Positions 1 through 8,892 of a stretch of DNA of 64,000 nucleotides are shown here, piece by piece (position 1 is the first letter of the stretch; each line of letters begins with the position of its first letter). The DNA comes from Methylophilaceae bacterium. Lineage in GTDB: Bacteria > Pseudomonadota > Gammaproteobacteria > Burkholderiales > Methylophilaceae. The notes under the pieces were generated by a model that was given only the letters and a program-made list of their open reading frames with translations, searched no databases and was not told where the DNA came from. The stretch spans positions 1 to 64,000 of the forward strand of contig JAOKFJ010000003.1 of NCBI GenBank assembly GCA_028247015.1, in the 5' to 3' direction. A program made the position numbers and the translations under genes.

Positions 1-1
1 C

Positions 2-319
2 ACCAAATATGATTGGGAAGTATTTGAACCCGCAGCATATGAAATTGACTTAAGGTTAGCACTTCAAGAGAAGGCAATTAATAATCTAGCTATTAACCAT
101 GGATCTGGTCTTCCTATGGAACATTCAGACTGTCCATTCTATATGTTTAAGTGGCATACAGAATCATTACAAACTACCTCTGCAGCAGGTCATAAAGTTA
201 ATTTTCTAATGGATTACGGGGATAGTAAAAAATGGGCTGCTCCCAACCAACATCACATTTGGGAAACTGATGACGCTGATATAATACTAAAGACGCTAAA
301 GGATAATGGAGATATATAA
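2..319 (+). CDS. 3' end of an unrecognised protein (partial)
   Basis: An open frame runs in from the left edge without a stop and ends with TAA at 317-319, giving about 105 C-terminal residues. An internal ATG at 116 is not needed as the start, because the frame is open to the edge and reads as ordinary protein upstream of it. Visible features are a run HGSGLPMEHSDCPFYMFKW with several His and Cys residues and an acidic C-terminus. I do not recognise the family. It directly precedes the aldehyde dehydrogenase/aldolase genes on the same strand, so it probably belongs to the same polysaccharide operon. A role in sugar metabolism is inference from context only. Confidence 0.6.
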   Translation, partial: TKYDWEVFEPAAYEIDLRLALQEKAINNLAINHGSGLPMEHSDCPFYMFKWHTESLQTTSAAGHKVNFLMDYGDSKKWAAPNQHHIWETDDADIILKTLKDNGDI

Positions 320-400
320 ATGGATAATATTTTCATTATTGGAAACAATTCATTTCTAGCGATTCGTTTAAAAACCATTATAGTACCTAAAAAATGTTAA
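320..400 (+). other. 26-residue mini-ORF, possibly the remnant of a Rossmann-fold gene
   Basis: An ATG lies directly after the preceding TAA (TAAATG) and the frame stops with a TAA at 398-400 that overlaps the next gene's start (ATGTTAA). The peptide MDNIFIIGNNSFLAIRLK... resembles the first beta strand and glycine turn of an NAD-binding epimerase, then ends abruptly. It may be the stump left by deletion of an SDR-type gene, or a short ORF that couples translation of its neighbours. Nothing beyond the open frame and perfect spacing shows that it is expressed. Confidence 0.3.
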
Positions 401-1263
401 ACGTAGCAATATTAGGATCAGGAAACATAGGCATTGATCTTCTTTGTAAGGTAATAAAGTCTAAAACTCTATCCTGCAAATTAGTAGTCGGGCGAAATCT
501 TAAATCAAATGGCTTGGTATTTGCAAGAAAAAAGGGTTTTAATGTATCTAGCAAAGGAATAGATGCGATTATAGAGAGTAAAGAGAATATCGATCTTGTC
601 TTTGATGCTACCTCGGCAAAGGATCATATAGCTCATTGGGCTATTTTAAAAAAAAATAATATTAGTGTCATTGATATGACTCCCTCAAAAATTGGCTGTC
701 CAATAGTTCCCACTATAAATTTAGATGATGCCTTAGTTAATAAGAATATCAATATGATAAGTTGCGGAGGACAATCATCAATTCCGTTGATTTATACAGT
801 CAGAAAAATTCTAGGTAATCATATTCAATATATTGAATTAGTTTCATCTATTGCATCAATCAGCGCAGGTCCAGCAACTAGAATTAATATTGATGAATAT
901 GTTACAAATACAGCCTCTGCAATTAAGGAATTTTCAGGAAATAAGGTAAATAAAGTCATCTTAATATTAAACCCTGCTGAACCTCCTATAAATATGCAAA
1001 CTACGTTATCTTTTTTATTAAAAGATAATAATATTAACCTAGACTCCCTAACAAGAAATTTGCATATAACCGTCGACCGTATAAAAGAATATCTACCTGG
1101 ATATGACTTAGCTTTTGAGCCTAAAATTATTGAAAAAAGATTAGTTATAATGATAAAAATTGTTGGTAATGGTGATTATTTGCCCAAATTCTCTGGTAAT
1201 CTTGATATTATAAATGCTTCAGCGATTAAGGTAGCAGAGCATATTGCAAGCAGTAAAATATGA
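394..1263 (+). CDS. Acylating acetaldehyde dehydrogenase-like protein (DmpF/MhpF/BphJ family)
   Basis: Cytoplasmic NAD(P)-dependent enzyme of 289 residues, close to the usual family length. The Rossmann glycine motif AILGSGNIG is at residues 5-13 and the catalytic cysteine is C124 in MISCGGQSSIPL, matching the family pattern TCGGQATIP. Family members oxidise an aldehyde to acyl-CoA in complex with a pyruvate aldolase, which is the very next gene with a 4-base ATGA overlap. In catabolic operons the pair ends meta-cleavage of aromatics. Here no other catabolic gene is present and the neighbours are polysaccharide-type enzymes. The pair therefore more likely works in making an unusual sugar or acyl group, possibly in the synthetic direction. 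The substrate is unknown. Confidence 0.85.
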   Translation: MLNVAILGSGNIGIDLLCKVIKSKTLSCKLVVGRNLKSNGLVFARKKGFNVSSKGIDAIIESKENIDLVFDATSAKDHIAHWAILKKNNISVIDMTPSKIGCPIVPTINLDDALVNKNINMISCGGQSSIPLIYTVRKILGNHIQYIELVSSIASISAGPATRINIDEYVTNTASAIKEFSGNKVNKVILILNPAEPPINMQTTLSFLLKDNNINLDSLTRNLHITVDRIKEYLPGYDLAFEPKIIEKRLVIMIKIVGNGDYLPKFSGNLDIINASAIKVAEHIASSKI

Positions 1264-2288
1264 AAAAAATAATCATACATGACACTACTTTAAGGGACGG
1301 CAACCATGCCATAAGTCACCAGCTAAGTGCTAACTCCATTGAAAAATACTGCAAAATAGCTGAAAAGGCAGGTATCCCTGTTATTGAAGTTGGGCATGGG
1401 AATGGTCTGGGTGCAAGCTCTCTTCAGGTTGGTTTTTCTAAATGCACTGATAAAAAAATGCTTACGATTGCCAGAAAAGTTTTAAATAAGACAAAGCTGG
1501 CTGTTCATGTCATGCCAGGCTTTGCGACAATAAAAGATGATTTAACTAAAGCAATAGATATTGGAGTAGATATAGTTCGTGTTGGAACCCATTGTACCGA
1601 AGCAAATATCTCTAAAAATTTTATAGAGTTTTCAAAAAAAAATGGACCTAAGGTTTATGGTGCGCTGATGATGAGCCATATGGTAGATAAAAAAGAATTG
1701 CTCAAGCAAGCAAAGATATTTCAAGAATATGGTGCATCTGGGGTTAGTATCTTTGACTCTGCTGGCAACTATATTACCGAAGATGTTAAAAGTAGAGTCT
1801 CTTATCTAGTGAAGAATTTATCAATTGATGTTGGCTTCCATGCTCATAATAATTTAGGTTTAGCAATTGCAAATTCAATAACTGCAATTGAGAGTGGAGC
1901 AACAATCATTGATTCTTCTATCAAAGGTTTTGGGGCTGGAGCAGGTAATGCTCAACTAGAGGTTCTTGTTGCCGTTTTACAAAGAATGAAATATCAAACA
2001 GGCATTGATTTATATTCCGTACTTGATGCGTCAGAACTTGCAATGAATAATTTTATCGAACAATCACCTTCAATAAATTCAAGTGCAGTAATTAGTGGTC
2101 TTACAGGAGTTTTTTCTGGGTTTAATAAACATATAGAAAAAGTTGCAAAGGTATATGATGTTGACTCAAGAAAGATATATGCTTACTTAGGTAAAGAAAA
2201 AGTTATTGGGGGGCAGGAAGATAAAATTGTAGAAGCTGCTAACTGGGTAAAAAATAATGAAAAATCAACTAAAACAAAAACTAAATAA
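1260..2288 (+). CDS. 4-hydroxy-2-oxovalerate aldolase-like pyruvate aldolase (DmpG/MhpE/BphI family)
   Basis: Divalent-metal-dependent class II aldolase of 342 residues that makes or cleaves a 4-hydroxy-2-oxoacid from pyruvate and an aldehyde. The HMGL-like TIM barrel starts at once with HDTTLRDGNHAISH (residues 7-20), containing the metal and base residues. The metal-binding pair appears as FHAHNNLG near residue 195. A C-terminal helical communication domain follows, as in the dehydrogenase-associated family. It overlaps the dehydrogenase by 4 bases (ATGA) and the next aldolase by 32 bases, so the three are probably translationally coupled. Family assignment is firm. The aldehyde acceptor in this polysaccharide setting is unknown and could be a sugar-derived aldehyde. 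Confidence 0.85.
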   Translation: MKKIIIHDTTLRDGNHAISHQLSANSIEKYCKIAEKAGIPVIEVGHGNGLGASSLQVGFSKCTDKKMLTIARKVLNKTKLAVHVMPGFATIKDDLTKAIDIGVDIVRVGTHCTEANISKNFIEFSKKNGPKVYGALMMSHMVDKKELLKQAKIFQEYGASGVSIFDSAGNYITEDVKSRVSYLVKNLSIDVGFHAHNNLGLAIANSITAIESGATIIDSSIKGFGAGAGNAQLEVLVAVLQRMKYQTGIDLYSVLDASELAMNNFIEQSPSINSSAVISGLTGVFSGFNKHIEKVAKVYDVDSRKIYAYLGKEKVIGGQEDKIVEAANWVKNNEKSTKTKTK

Positions 2289-3030
2289 AAAACAATCTTG
2301 TATAGGTACCTGGATTACTGTGCCTTCCATCGAAATGGTTGATATTATTTCGAGCTCAGATATTGATTTTATTGTGATTGATAATGAACACTCACCAATA
2401 TCTTTAGAAACAGCTCAACTTATGACAATGGTTGCTCATAAAAATAATACCTCAGCAATTCTTAGAGTGTCTTCTATAAATAAATCAGAGATTCAAAAAG
2501 CAACAGAAATTAATGTTGATGGAATTCAAATTCCTAACGTACATTCTTTTGCTGATATTAGTATGATCAATGAATACTCACTTTACCCACCAATAGGAAA
2601 AAAAGGACTCTCTCCATTTACATCGTCAGCAAAATATTCTTCTGCTGATATAGAAAGTTTTATTACTAGTTATAATGACGATTTATTATTAATTCCTCAG
2701 CTTGAGGGAGCAAATGTCCTAGAAAATATAGATAAAATATTAGAGAATAATAGGTCTGATATATTCTTTATTGGATTGTATGACTTATCAATTTCAATTG
2801 GCGTTCCTGGTAATTTTAATGACCCTAAATTCATCAAAATATTCAAATTACTCGCCGATAAAATATTGAGTTCAGGTTTTATTTTAGGCTCTATTGCATC
2901 AAACAATGTAGACCTAAAATTTTTAATAGATAATGGGGCAACTTATATTACATATGATGCAGACTGCTCTCTGATTTCAAAATATTTCTCAGAAATCACG
3001 TCACACTTTAATAAAGTAAAAGGTAAATAA
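2257..3030 (+). CDS. HpcH/HpaI-family aldolase
   Basis: Class II pyruvate aldolase of the HpcH/HpaI type, 257 residues, of usual length. Visible hallmarks are GTWITVPS near the N-terminus, FIVIDNEHSP (family LLLDGEHAP), IPQLEG carrying the metal-ligand Glu, and IGLYDLSISIGVPG carrying the metal-ligand Asp. The ATG at 2257 gives the family-typical lead MKNQLKQKL and overlaps the upstream aldolase by 32 bases, so the start is probable. It is the second C-C bond aldolase in one operon, which suggests stepwise building of a carbon chain. The substrate cannot be deduced from sequence. Confidence 0.8.
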   Translation: MKNQLKQKLNKKQSCIGTWITVPSIEMVDIISSSDIDFIVIDNEHSPISLETAQLMTMVAHKNNTSAILRVSSINKSEIQKATEINVDGIQIPNVHSFADISMINEYSLYPPIGKKGLSPFTSSAKYSSADIESFITSYNDDLLLIPQLEGANVLENIDKILENNRSDIFFIGLYDLSISIGVPGNFNDPKFIKIFKLLADKILSSGFILGSIASNNVDLKFLIDNGATYITYDADCSLISKYFSEITSHFNKVKGK

Positions 3031-3032
3031 AA

Positions 3033-3824
3033 ATGGATTTAGGAATTAAAAATAAAATTGCTTTAGTAACTGGTGGTGCATCTGGGATTGGAAAAGCTAT
3101 TGCTGTGGATCTTGCGCTAGAAGGAGTAACGGTAATTATAACCAGTCGCAGCGATGAAAAGCTTAAAGATGCTTTAACTGAGCTAAAAAAAATTAATAAC
3201 AAGTGCGTAGGTTTTAAATGTGAATTAACTGAGGATAACTCACCAACAGAGCTAGTTGATTTAGTTATGAATCAGTTTGGGTCGATAGATATTGTTGTAA
3301 ATAACGTTGGAGCTACCTTAGGTATTCTTGATCCATTATGCCCTTTAGATGATTGGTATAATCTATTTAAATTAATTATGGGGGTGGCAATAGAAATAAA
3401 CAACAAAGTTATTCCTATTATGAAGAAAAATAACTGGGGAAGAATTGTTAATATTACAGCAGGGGCATCGATGGAGAATAGCGGGCCTGTTCCTTATTCT
3501 TCTCTTAAAGCAGCTTACACCGCTTACTCAAGGTCAATGGCTAGAGTTTTAGCCCTAGAAAAAACAGGGATAGTCATGAGTGCAGTATTACCTGGTGTTG
3601 TAATAACTGAGGATGGCCATTGGACACAAAGTAATGCAAATTCGGATCACGCAGAAAAGTACTTGAAAGACAGGACAGTTTTAGGAAGATTTGGACAACC
3701 AGACGAGATAAGTCCTATTGTAGTTTTGCTTTGTTCTGAAAAGGCATCTTTTTGCATAGGATCAGTTATTCCAGTTGAAGGGGGTCAAGCTCGCCACTAT
3801 TTTCAAAAAGTTGATGATAATTAA
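3033..3824 (+). CDS. SDR-family NAD(P)-dependent oxidoreductase
   Basis: Classical short-chain dehydrogenase of 263 residues. It has the cofactor motif TGGASGIGKA (about 12-21), the structural NNVGA motif, a Ser in NITAGAS and the catalytic YSSLK (Y154, K158). The C-terminal cofactor-lid region GSVIPVEGGQA is present. It starts two bases after the HpaI-like aldolase and ends two bases before the ThDP enzyme gene. It probably reduces a ketone produced by one of these C-C forming enzymes, as YerF-type reductases do after ThDP-dependent acetyl transfer in yersiniose biosynthesis. That parallel is inference. Confidence 0.85.
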   Translation: MDLGIKNKIALVTGGASGIGKAIAVDLALEGVTVIITSRSDEKLKDALTELKKINNKCVGFKCELTEDNSPTELVDLVMNQFGSIDIVVNNVGATLGILDPLCPLDDWYNLFKLIMGVAIEINNKVIPIMKKNNWGRIVNITAGASMENSGPVPYSSLKAAYTAYSRSMARVLALEKTGIVMSAVLPGVVITEDGHWTQSNANSDHAEKYLKDRTVLGRFGQPDEISPIVVLLCSEKASFCIGSVIPVEGGQARHYFQKVDDN

Positions 3825-3826
3825 TT

Positions 3827-6418
3827 ATGCCTATTAAAGGATCTGACTTTATAATCGATTTTTTGCAAAAGAAAGGATGCGAAAAATTCTTTGGTGTAAC
3901 AGGCGGCGCAGCTGTACATTTATTTGATTCAGTTGAAAAAAATCCAAAAACTGAAGCAATCTATTTTAATCACGAACAATCAGCATCATTTGCAGTTAAT
4001 TCATACAGTAGATATAAAAATAAAATTGGAGTTGGGATATTCACAACTGGTCCTGGTGCAACAAATTCATTAACCGGTCTATCAGCTGCATGGCTTGATT
4101 CTATTCCTTGTATTTTTCTCTCAGGTCAAGCTAGAACAGATCAAACAATAAATGGAAGAAATTTAAGGCAGGTGGGAACCCAAGAAATCGATATAGTTTC
4201 AATGGTAAGGTCAGTCACCAAATATGCAAAAACTATATACTCCTTAGAAAATCTACAATACGAACTACAAAAAGCAATTTATTACGCTACTACTGGCAGG
4301 CCAGGTCCAGTTTGGCTCGATATACCAGGTGATATTGGATGGTCGTTTATTAAAATAAAAGACCAGCTATCTTTTTACCCAAGTAAAGAGGAGATTAAAA
4401 AATATTCAACTGTAAGTAATAAGTTATTAAATAAATTTTCTAAAATCTTAAATACATCTCTTTTAAATTCATCGAGACCAATAATTGTTGCTGGTTATGG
4501 TATTCGCTTATCTAATGCCGATTTATTAGTTAAGAAATTTATTAAAAGTACTAAAATTCCATATGTAGTGACATGGTCAAATTTTGATGCTTTTGATTCT
4601 GAAGATAAATTAAATCTTGGGTGTCCTGGAATAGCCGGTCATAGAGGAGCAAACCTAGCACTACATAATTCTGATTTAATTATTGCAATCGGTAGTCATC
4701 TAAACTCAAGCATTATAACGGTCAGGCCTAACAGCTTTGCACCAAATGCAAAAATTATAATGATAGATATAGACAAAAATGAAATTAATAATTCTTCATT
4801 AAAGTTAACTCATGGCATAAATTGTGACATTAATAAGCTTTTTAGCCACCTAGCCAAAACTAAATTTAATTATAAAAATACGAACAAAGAGTGGTTTCAA
4901 TATATAAGTAAATACCAAAAACAGAATCTCATTGCTCTAGGCTATAAAAAAAATAAAGATAAGATTAATTCATATTATTTTCAACATGTACTAAGTGAAT
5001 TGTTAGACAAGTCATATTCGTATGTAATTGATGGTGGAGGAACAATTGTTTATTCCTCATTTCAATCATTAAGGGTTAAGAGCAAACAAAGAGTTATCTT
5101 ATCAACCAGTCTGTGTTCAATGGGCTCTGGAATACCTGAATCTATTGGTGTCCATTATGCGGATAAAACAAAGAAAATTGTATGCTTTATAGGTGACGGG
5201 AGCCTACCATTTAACGTTCAAGAATTACAATTAATCTCAAATATAAAGATGCCAATTATTATTTTTGTATTTAATAACAATGGGTATACCTCAATTAAAT
5301 CTACACAAAATGAATTTCTAGATAAGCGCTTTTGCGGCTCCACACCAAATACTGGCTTACATTTACTTGATATAAAAAAGATTTCAAAAGCATTTAACCT
5401 TAAATACAAGTTACTGACTTCTCAATCAGGGTTACATAATAAATTAAAAGAAATAATCTCAGAAAAAACACCTATTATTTGTGAAGTATTAGTAAGTGAA
5501 AATCAAGAGATTGTTCCTAGGCAGGGATTTTCAAAGGATAATAATGGAAAATCTTTACCGTTAGGACTTGATGATATGTATCCATATCTTAATAGGTCGC
5601 TATACAATTCATTAACAACCACAAAAAGTGTTGATGATATTAAATTAAGAGGTAAAGAACTTAATTTGATGAAGACATACCCATATGTAAAGAAGGTTGG
5701 CAACCGAATCCCAGTAAAGGCTAATCTAAATCCGGTTAAGGATAAAAGGCGTGATTTTGATAAAGATTTAATGTTGAACTCACATTGTGAATCAGGAACT
5801 ATTTTGGTGGGTAGTCTCCTAGATCAATTTATCCTTGAAGATACTGGCAAATTTAGTAAAAGTTATTTCGATGGCAAAAGAAGTGAGGGTTATGGTGGAT
5901 ATTATTACAATCCAAAATTTTTTGAGGGGGTTGCTAAAGACATTGTTGAATATTATAAGATTACTAAAAAGTCTAAGGTACTAGAAATTGGATGTGCTAA
6001 GGGGTTCCTTCTTTACGAAATTAGAAAATTAGTTCCAGGTGTTAGTATCACAGGCATTGATATTTCAAAATATGCTATTGAAAACGCTCATCCAAAGATA
6101 AAAAGATATTTACGTACTGCTTGCGTAACTAAATTGCCATATAAAGATAAAGAATTTGATTTAGTTATTAGCATAAATACATTAAATGAAATTTCTGAAA
6201 CTTTATTGCCAAAAGCAATACAAGAAATTGAAAGAGTTAAAAAGACACACTCATATATAACTTTTGCTGGTGCTAGAAATGTAAGAGATCTAGATAAATA
6301 TAACTCATGGAATGTATCAGCTAAATCTTATTTTTCTATAAATCCATGGAAAAGAATATTAATGAATTCATCTTACTCAGGAGATTACTTCATGGCAGAT
6401 ATAGAGGGCATGCATTGA
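3827..6418 (+). CDS. ThDP-dependent acetolactate-synthase-like enzyme fused to a SAM methyltransferase
   Basis: A protein of 863 residues in one uninterrupted frame. Residues 1 to about 570 are a complete ThDP enzyme of the acetolactate synthase type: the activating Glu lies near residue 50 in YFNHEQSASFAV, GPGATN follows, and the ThDP motif GDGSLPFN...NNNGY begins near 456. After a linker of roughly 80 residues, a class I methyltransferase begins (GYGGYYYNP near 690, SAM-binding VLEIGCAKG near 718, DLVISINTLNE). The family makes acyloins from pyruvate; YerE adds a two-carbon branch to a keto sugar. The fused methyltransferase may then methylate the branch or the sugar. The fusion is unusual. 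A read-through of two once-separate genes cannot be excluded, but both domains look intact. Confidence 0.8.
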   Translation: MPIKGSDFIIDFLQKKGCEKFFGVTGGAAVHLFDSVEKNPKTEAIYFNHEQSASFAVNSYSRYKNKIGVGIFTTGPGATNSLTGLSAAWLDSIPCIFLSGQARTDQTINGRNLRQVGTQEIDIVSMVRSVTKYAKTIYSLENLQYELQKAIYYATTGRPGPVWLDIPGDIGWSFIKIKDQLSFYPSKEEIKKYSTVSNKLLNKFSKILNTSLLNSSRPIIVAGYGIRLSNADLLVKKFIKSTKIPYVVTWSNFDAFDSEDKLNLGCPGIAGHRGANLALHNSDLIIAIGSHLNSSIITVRPNSFAPNAKIIMIDIDKNEINNSSLKLTHGINCDINKLFSHLAKTKFNYKNTNKEWFQYISKYQKQNLIALGYKKNKDKINSYYFQHVLSELLDKSYSYVIDGGGTIVYSSFQSLRVKSKQRVILSTSLCSMGSGIPESIGVHYADKTKKIVCFIGDGSLPFNVQELQLISNIKMPIIIFVFNNNGYTSIKSTQNEFLDKRFCGSTPNTGLHLLDIKKISKAFNLKYKLLTSQSGLHNKLKEIISEKTPIICEVLVSENQEIVPRQGFSKDNNGKSLPLGLDDMYPYLNRSLYNSLTTTKSVDDIKLRGKELNLMKTYPYVKKVGNRIPVKANLNPVKDKRRDFDKDLMLNSHCESGTILVGSLLDQFILEDTGKFSKSYFDGKRSEGYGGYYYNPKFFEGVAKDIVEYYKITKKSKVLEIGCAKGFLLYEIRKLVPGVSITGIDISKYAIENAHPKIKRYLRTACVTKLPYKDKEFDLVISINTLNEISETLLPKAIQEIERVKKTHSYITFAGARNVRDLDKYNSWNVSAKSYFSINPWKRILMNSSYSGDYFMADIEGMH

Positions 6419-7581
6419 AAACTATAGAAACTTGCAACATCTGCTCAAAAAATGATTTAGTTGAATTGATTCAGCTGCCAAAAATGCCATTAACCGGGCT
6501 TTATCTTGATAAAAGGAACCTAAAGGATGATTTGTATGATCAAGCTTTAAATTATTGTAATAATTGTGGTCATGGCCAATTAAAAAATGTATTACATCAA
6601 AATATTCTTTACGATAATAGCTATACTCATAGAACATCGGCAAGCAATATGGCTAAGGATGGAAATGACTTTTTGCTAAGAACAATTGATGATGTAGTTG
6701 GAAATAAAGTTTTTAATCAAATTTTAGAAGTGGGTTGTAATGATTTATATCTAATTAATAAATTATCTAATAAAGCAAAAAATCTGGTTGGAATAGATCC
6801 AATTTGGAAAGAAAAAGACGTTGTTATTAGTGATAAAGTATCAATTTTTGGGAAATTCATCAATGAATTAGATCAATCAATATTAAATGAAAGTCCAGAC
6901 CTTATTGTATCGTCACATACCTTTGAACATATCAATGGAATTTATGAGGAATTTGTTAAATTAGTTGATTTAGCAGCTGATGAATGTTTATTTTTTATAG
7001 AAGTACCTAGCCTTGAGACCCTTGTTAAAACTAGAAGGTATGATCAAATAACTCACCAACACCTACAATATTTTTCAAATTCCTCGATGCTATCACTTAT
7101 AGAACGTATTGGATGTGAATTTATAGGAAATAAATATAACTATTCTTACTGGGGAGGAACCTCATTGTATTGGTTCAAAAAATCTAGTAAGAATGCCAAA
7201 AAGCAAAATACAAAAGCACCTCTTATAAAAAAAATAATTACTGATAACTTCGAAATATTCAAAGAAACACTTAAAGTATCAGCGCATCAAATCCAAGCAC
7301 TTGATGAACCTATTATTGGATTGGGGGCCGCACAAATGCTTCCACAAATTGCATATCATATGGAATCTAATCTAGAGTTCGTTTCAAAAATTTATGATGA
7401 TAATGATGATAGGATTGGTAAATATCTCTCTTGTGTTTACCCAAAAATTGAAAAATTTTCAGAAAATGATATTTTAGACTCCATTATTATGATAACTGCT
7501 CTAGATAGCTCAAGAGTTTTATTGAAAAAAATATTAGCCTATAAGCCAAGACGCATTTATACCCTAGTTAATATTATTTAA
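6415..7581 (+). CDS. Sugar C-methyltransferase-like protein (TylCIII/NovU type)
   Basis: SAM-dependent methyltransferase of about 388 residues with the three-part layout of NDP-sugar C-methyltransferases. It has an N-terminal zinc-binding segment (CNIC ... CNNCGHGQL), a Rossmann methyltransferase core (ILEVGCNDLYLINKL) and a C-terminal domain. THQHLQYFS matches the Tyr-His region of C-methyltransferases. I place the start at TTG 6415: it overlaps the upstream stop as TTGA and has GAGGG at 6404-6408, six bases away. It also leaves the family-typical seven residues before the first Cys. An ATG at 6346 would add 23 residues and overlap the previous gene by 73 bases. It likely methylates a carbon of a 4-keto sugar nucleotide. 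Confidence 0.75.
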   Translation: MKTIETCNICSKNDLVELIQLPKMPLTGLYLDKRNLKDDLYDQALNYCNNCGHGQLKNVLHQNILYDNSYTHRTSASNMAKDGNDFLLRTIDDVVGNKVFNQILEVGCNDLYLINKLSNKAKNLVGIDPIWKEKDVVISDKVSIFGKFINELDQSILNESPDLIVSSHTFEHINGIYEEFVKLVDLAADECLFFIEVPSLETLVKTRRYDQITHQHLQYFSNSSMLSLIERIGCEFIGNKYNYSYWGGTSLYWFKKSSKNAKKQNTKAPLIKKIITDNFEIFKETLKVSAHQIQALDEPIIGLGAAQMLPQIAYHMESNLEFVSKIYDDNDDRIGKYLSCVYPKIEKFSENDILDSIIMITALDSSRVLLKKILAYKPRRIYTLVNII

Positions 7582-7698
7582 TTATTTTATTGTAACGACA
7601 TATAATAGAAGAAAATTTAAAAGGTAAGGTTATATAATTTATTATCAGTCAAAAAATAACAAGCATAAAATAATAAAGGGAACAAAATTTAAAAAAAT

Positions 7699-8844
7699 AT
7701 GGGTGATATAAAAAATACAGACTACCATCAAGCCCGCATAGATTTTTCTAAAAAAATATATGACAGTCCATCTATGCTTCCTCATCGATATGTTTTTGTT
7801 TTAACAAATAGATGTAACCTGCGGTGCTCATTTTGCTTCCAAGAAAAAGATAGGATTGAGGGTAGCCTTTCAACCAAGCAATGGCTAGATGTTATTGACC
7901 AGCTTCCTGAATATGCCCATGTAACACTGACAGGGGGAGAGCCATTTCTTTTTAATGGCTTTGAAGAAGTTTTCCGAGCTGTCACTAAAAAACATACCTG
8001 CAATATTATATCTAATGGCCTTTTACTAACTAATGAAATAATTGAATTACTATTGTCAACACCAAACTTCAAAGTTTTATCAATATCAGTTGATGATATT
8101 GGAAATATTGTCAGGGACGTTGTTCCTGACCAATGGGTTAAAGCAGAAGAATTAATGCGTCGCTTTAGTGAAAAAAGAGACAAATATAGGTCAAATACAG
8201 TACTAGACTCAAAAACCGTTGTTCTTGATGAGAATGCAGGTGATTTATTTGATATTCATAAGTATTGTATTGAGAAACTTAAATGCGACACTCATAGCTT
8301 TATGCTATTAAAGGGGTCACCAATTCAGTATGCCGACCATATGCTTCCTTTAGAAAATATGATGCATGAATCGAAAGCCTATGTTTACAAAAATCTCCCA
8401 ACGATCTTAAATGAGCTAGAAAAAGTTAGGGAATATAATATTGCTATGAATAAAAAATGTTTCGTGCATCCAAAAGTTGTTGACCTTAATAGCACCAAAC
8501 CTGTCGATGATGTCGATTTAGGATTCATTAATAATGGTAAGCATAATGTAGCTGATTTTAAGGCATGCAAGGCCCCATGGGAAAGTGTTCATATTAATGT
8601 CGACGGAAATCTTTTTCCATGCATGGCTATAAAAATGGGAAACGTTAAAGAACAAAAATTAACTGATATTATATCTAGCCCTACATTCCAAGAATTTAAG
8701 GATAAAATTCGTGCAAAGGGGACTGTAGGAGGATGTAATAGATGCGGATACTTACTTCCAAAAGACGAGCCAAAAATATTAGACAAAAATGTATCCAAGG
8801 AAATAAAGGAAACAATTGATAGTATCTCTGTCAGAGTTATTTAA
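7699..8844 (+). CDS. Radical SAM protein with SPASM domain
   Basis: 381 residues. The radical SAM 4Fe-4S motif CNLRCSFC has C39, C43 and C46, followed by the SAM-contact motif LTGGEPFLF near 77. The C-terminal third carries a SPASM-type cysteine set (FKACKAPW, GNLFPCMAIK, GGCNRCGY) for auxiliary Fe-S clusters. SPASM enzymes modify peptides, or oxidise or epimerise sugars and cyclitols. Given the flanking sugar genes, a sugar-modifying role is more likely than peptide maturation, and no small precursor peptide gene is visible beside it. A 117-base AT-rich gap precedes it, so it may have its own promoter. Confidence 0.8.
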   Translation: MGDIKNTDYHQARIDFSKKIYDSPSMLPHRYVFVLTNRCNLRCSFCFQEKDRIEGSLSTKQWLDVIDQLPEYAHVTLTGGEPFLFNGFEEVFRAVTKKHTCNIISNGLLLTNEIIELLLSTPNFKVLSISVDDIGNIVRDVVPDQWVKAEELMRRFSEKRDKYRSNTVLDSKTVVLDENAGDLFDIHKYCIEKLKCDTHSFMLLKGSPIQYADHMLPLENMMHESKAYVYKNLPTILNELEKVREYNIAMNKKCFVHPKVVDLNSTKPVDDVDLGFINNGKHNVADFKACKAPWESVHINVDGNLFPCMAIKMGNVKEQKLTDIISSPTFQEFKDKIRAKGTVGGCNRCGYLLPKDEPKILDKNVSKEIKETIDSISVRVI

Positions 8845-8892
8845 TCAAAAATTAGTTGTGGGTCATACATTCTATTTAGGTGGCATTAAAAA

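Noticed and set aside
7782-8183. 133-codon open frame on the minus strand
   Set aside because: It lies wholly antisense to the radical SAM gene, whose Cys motif and SPASM domain are clear. The antisense translation is low-complexity Ser/Leu-rich with no family features.
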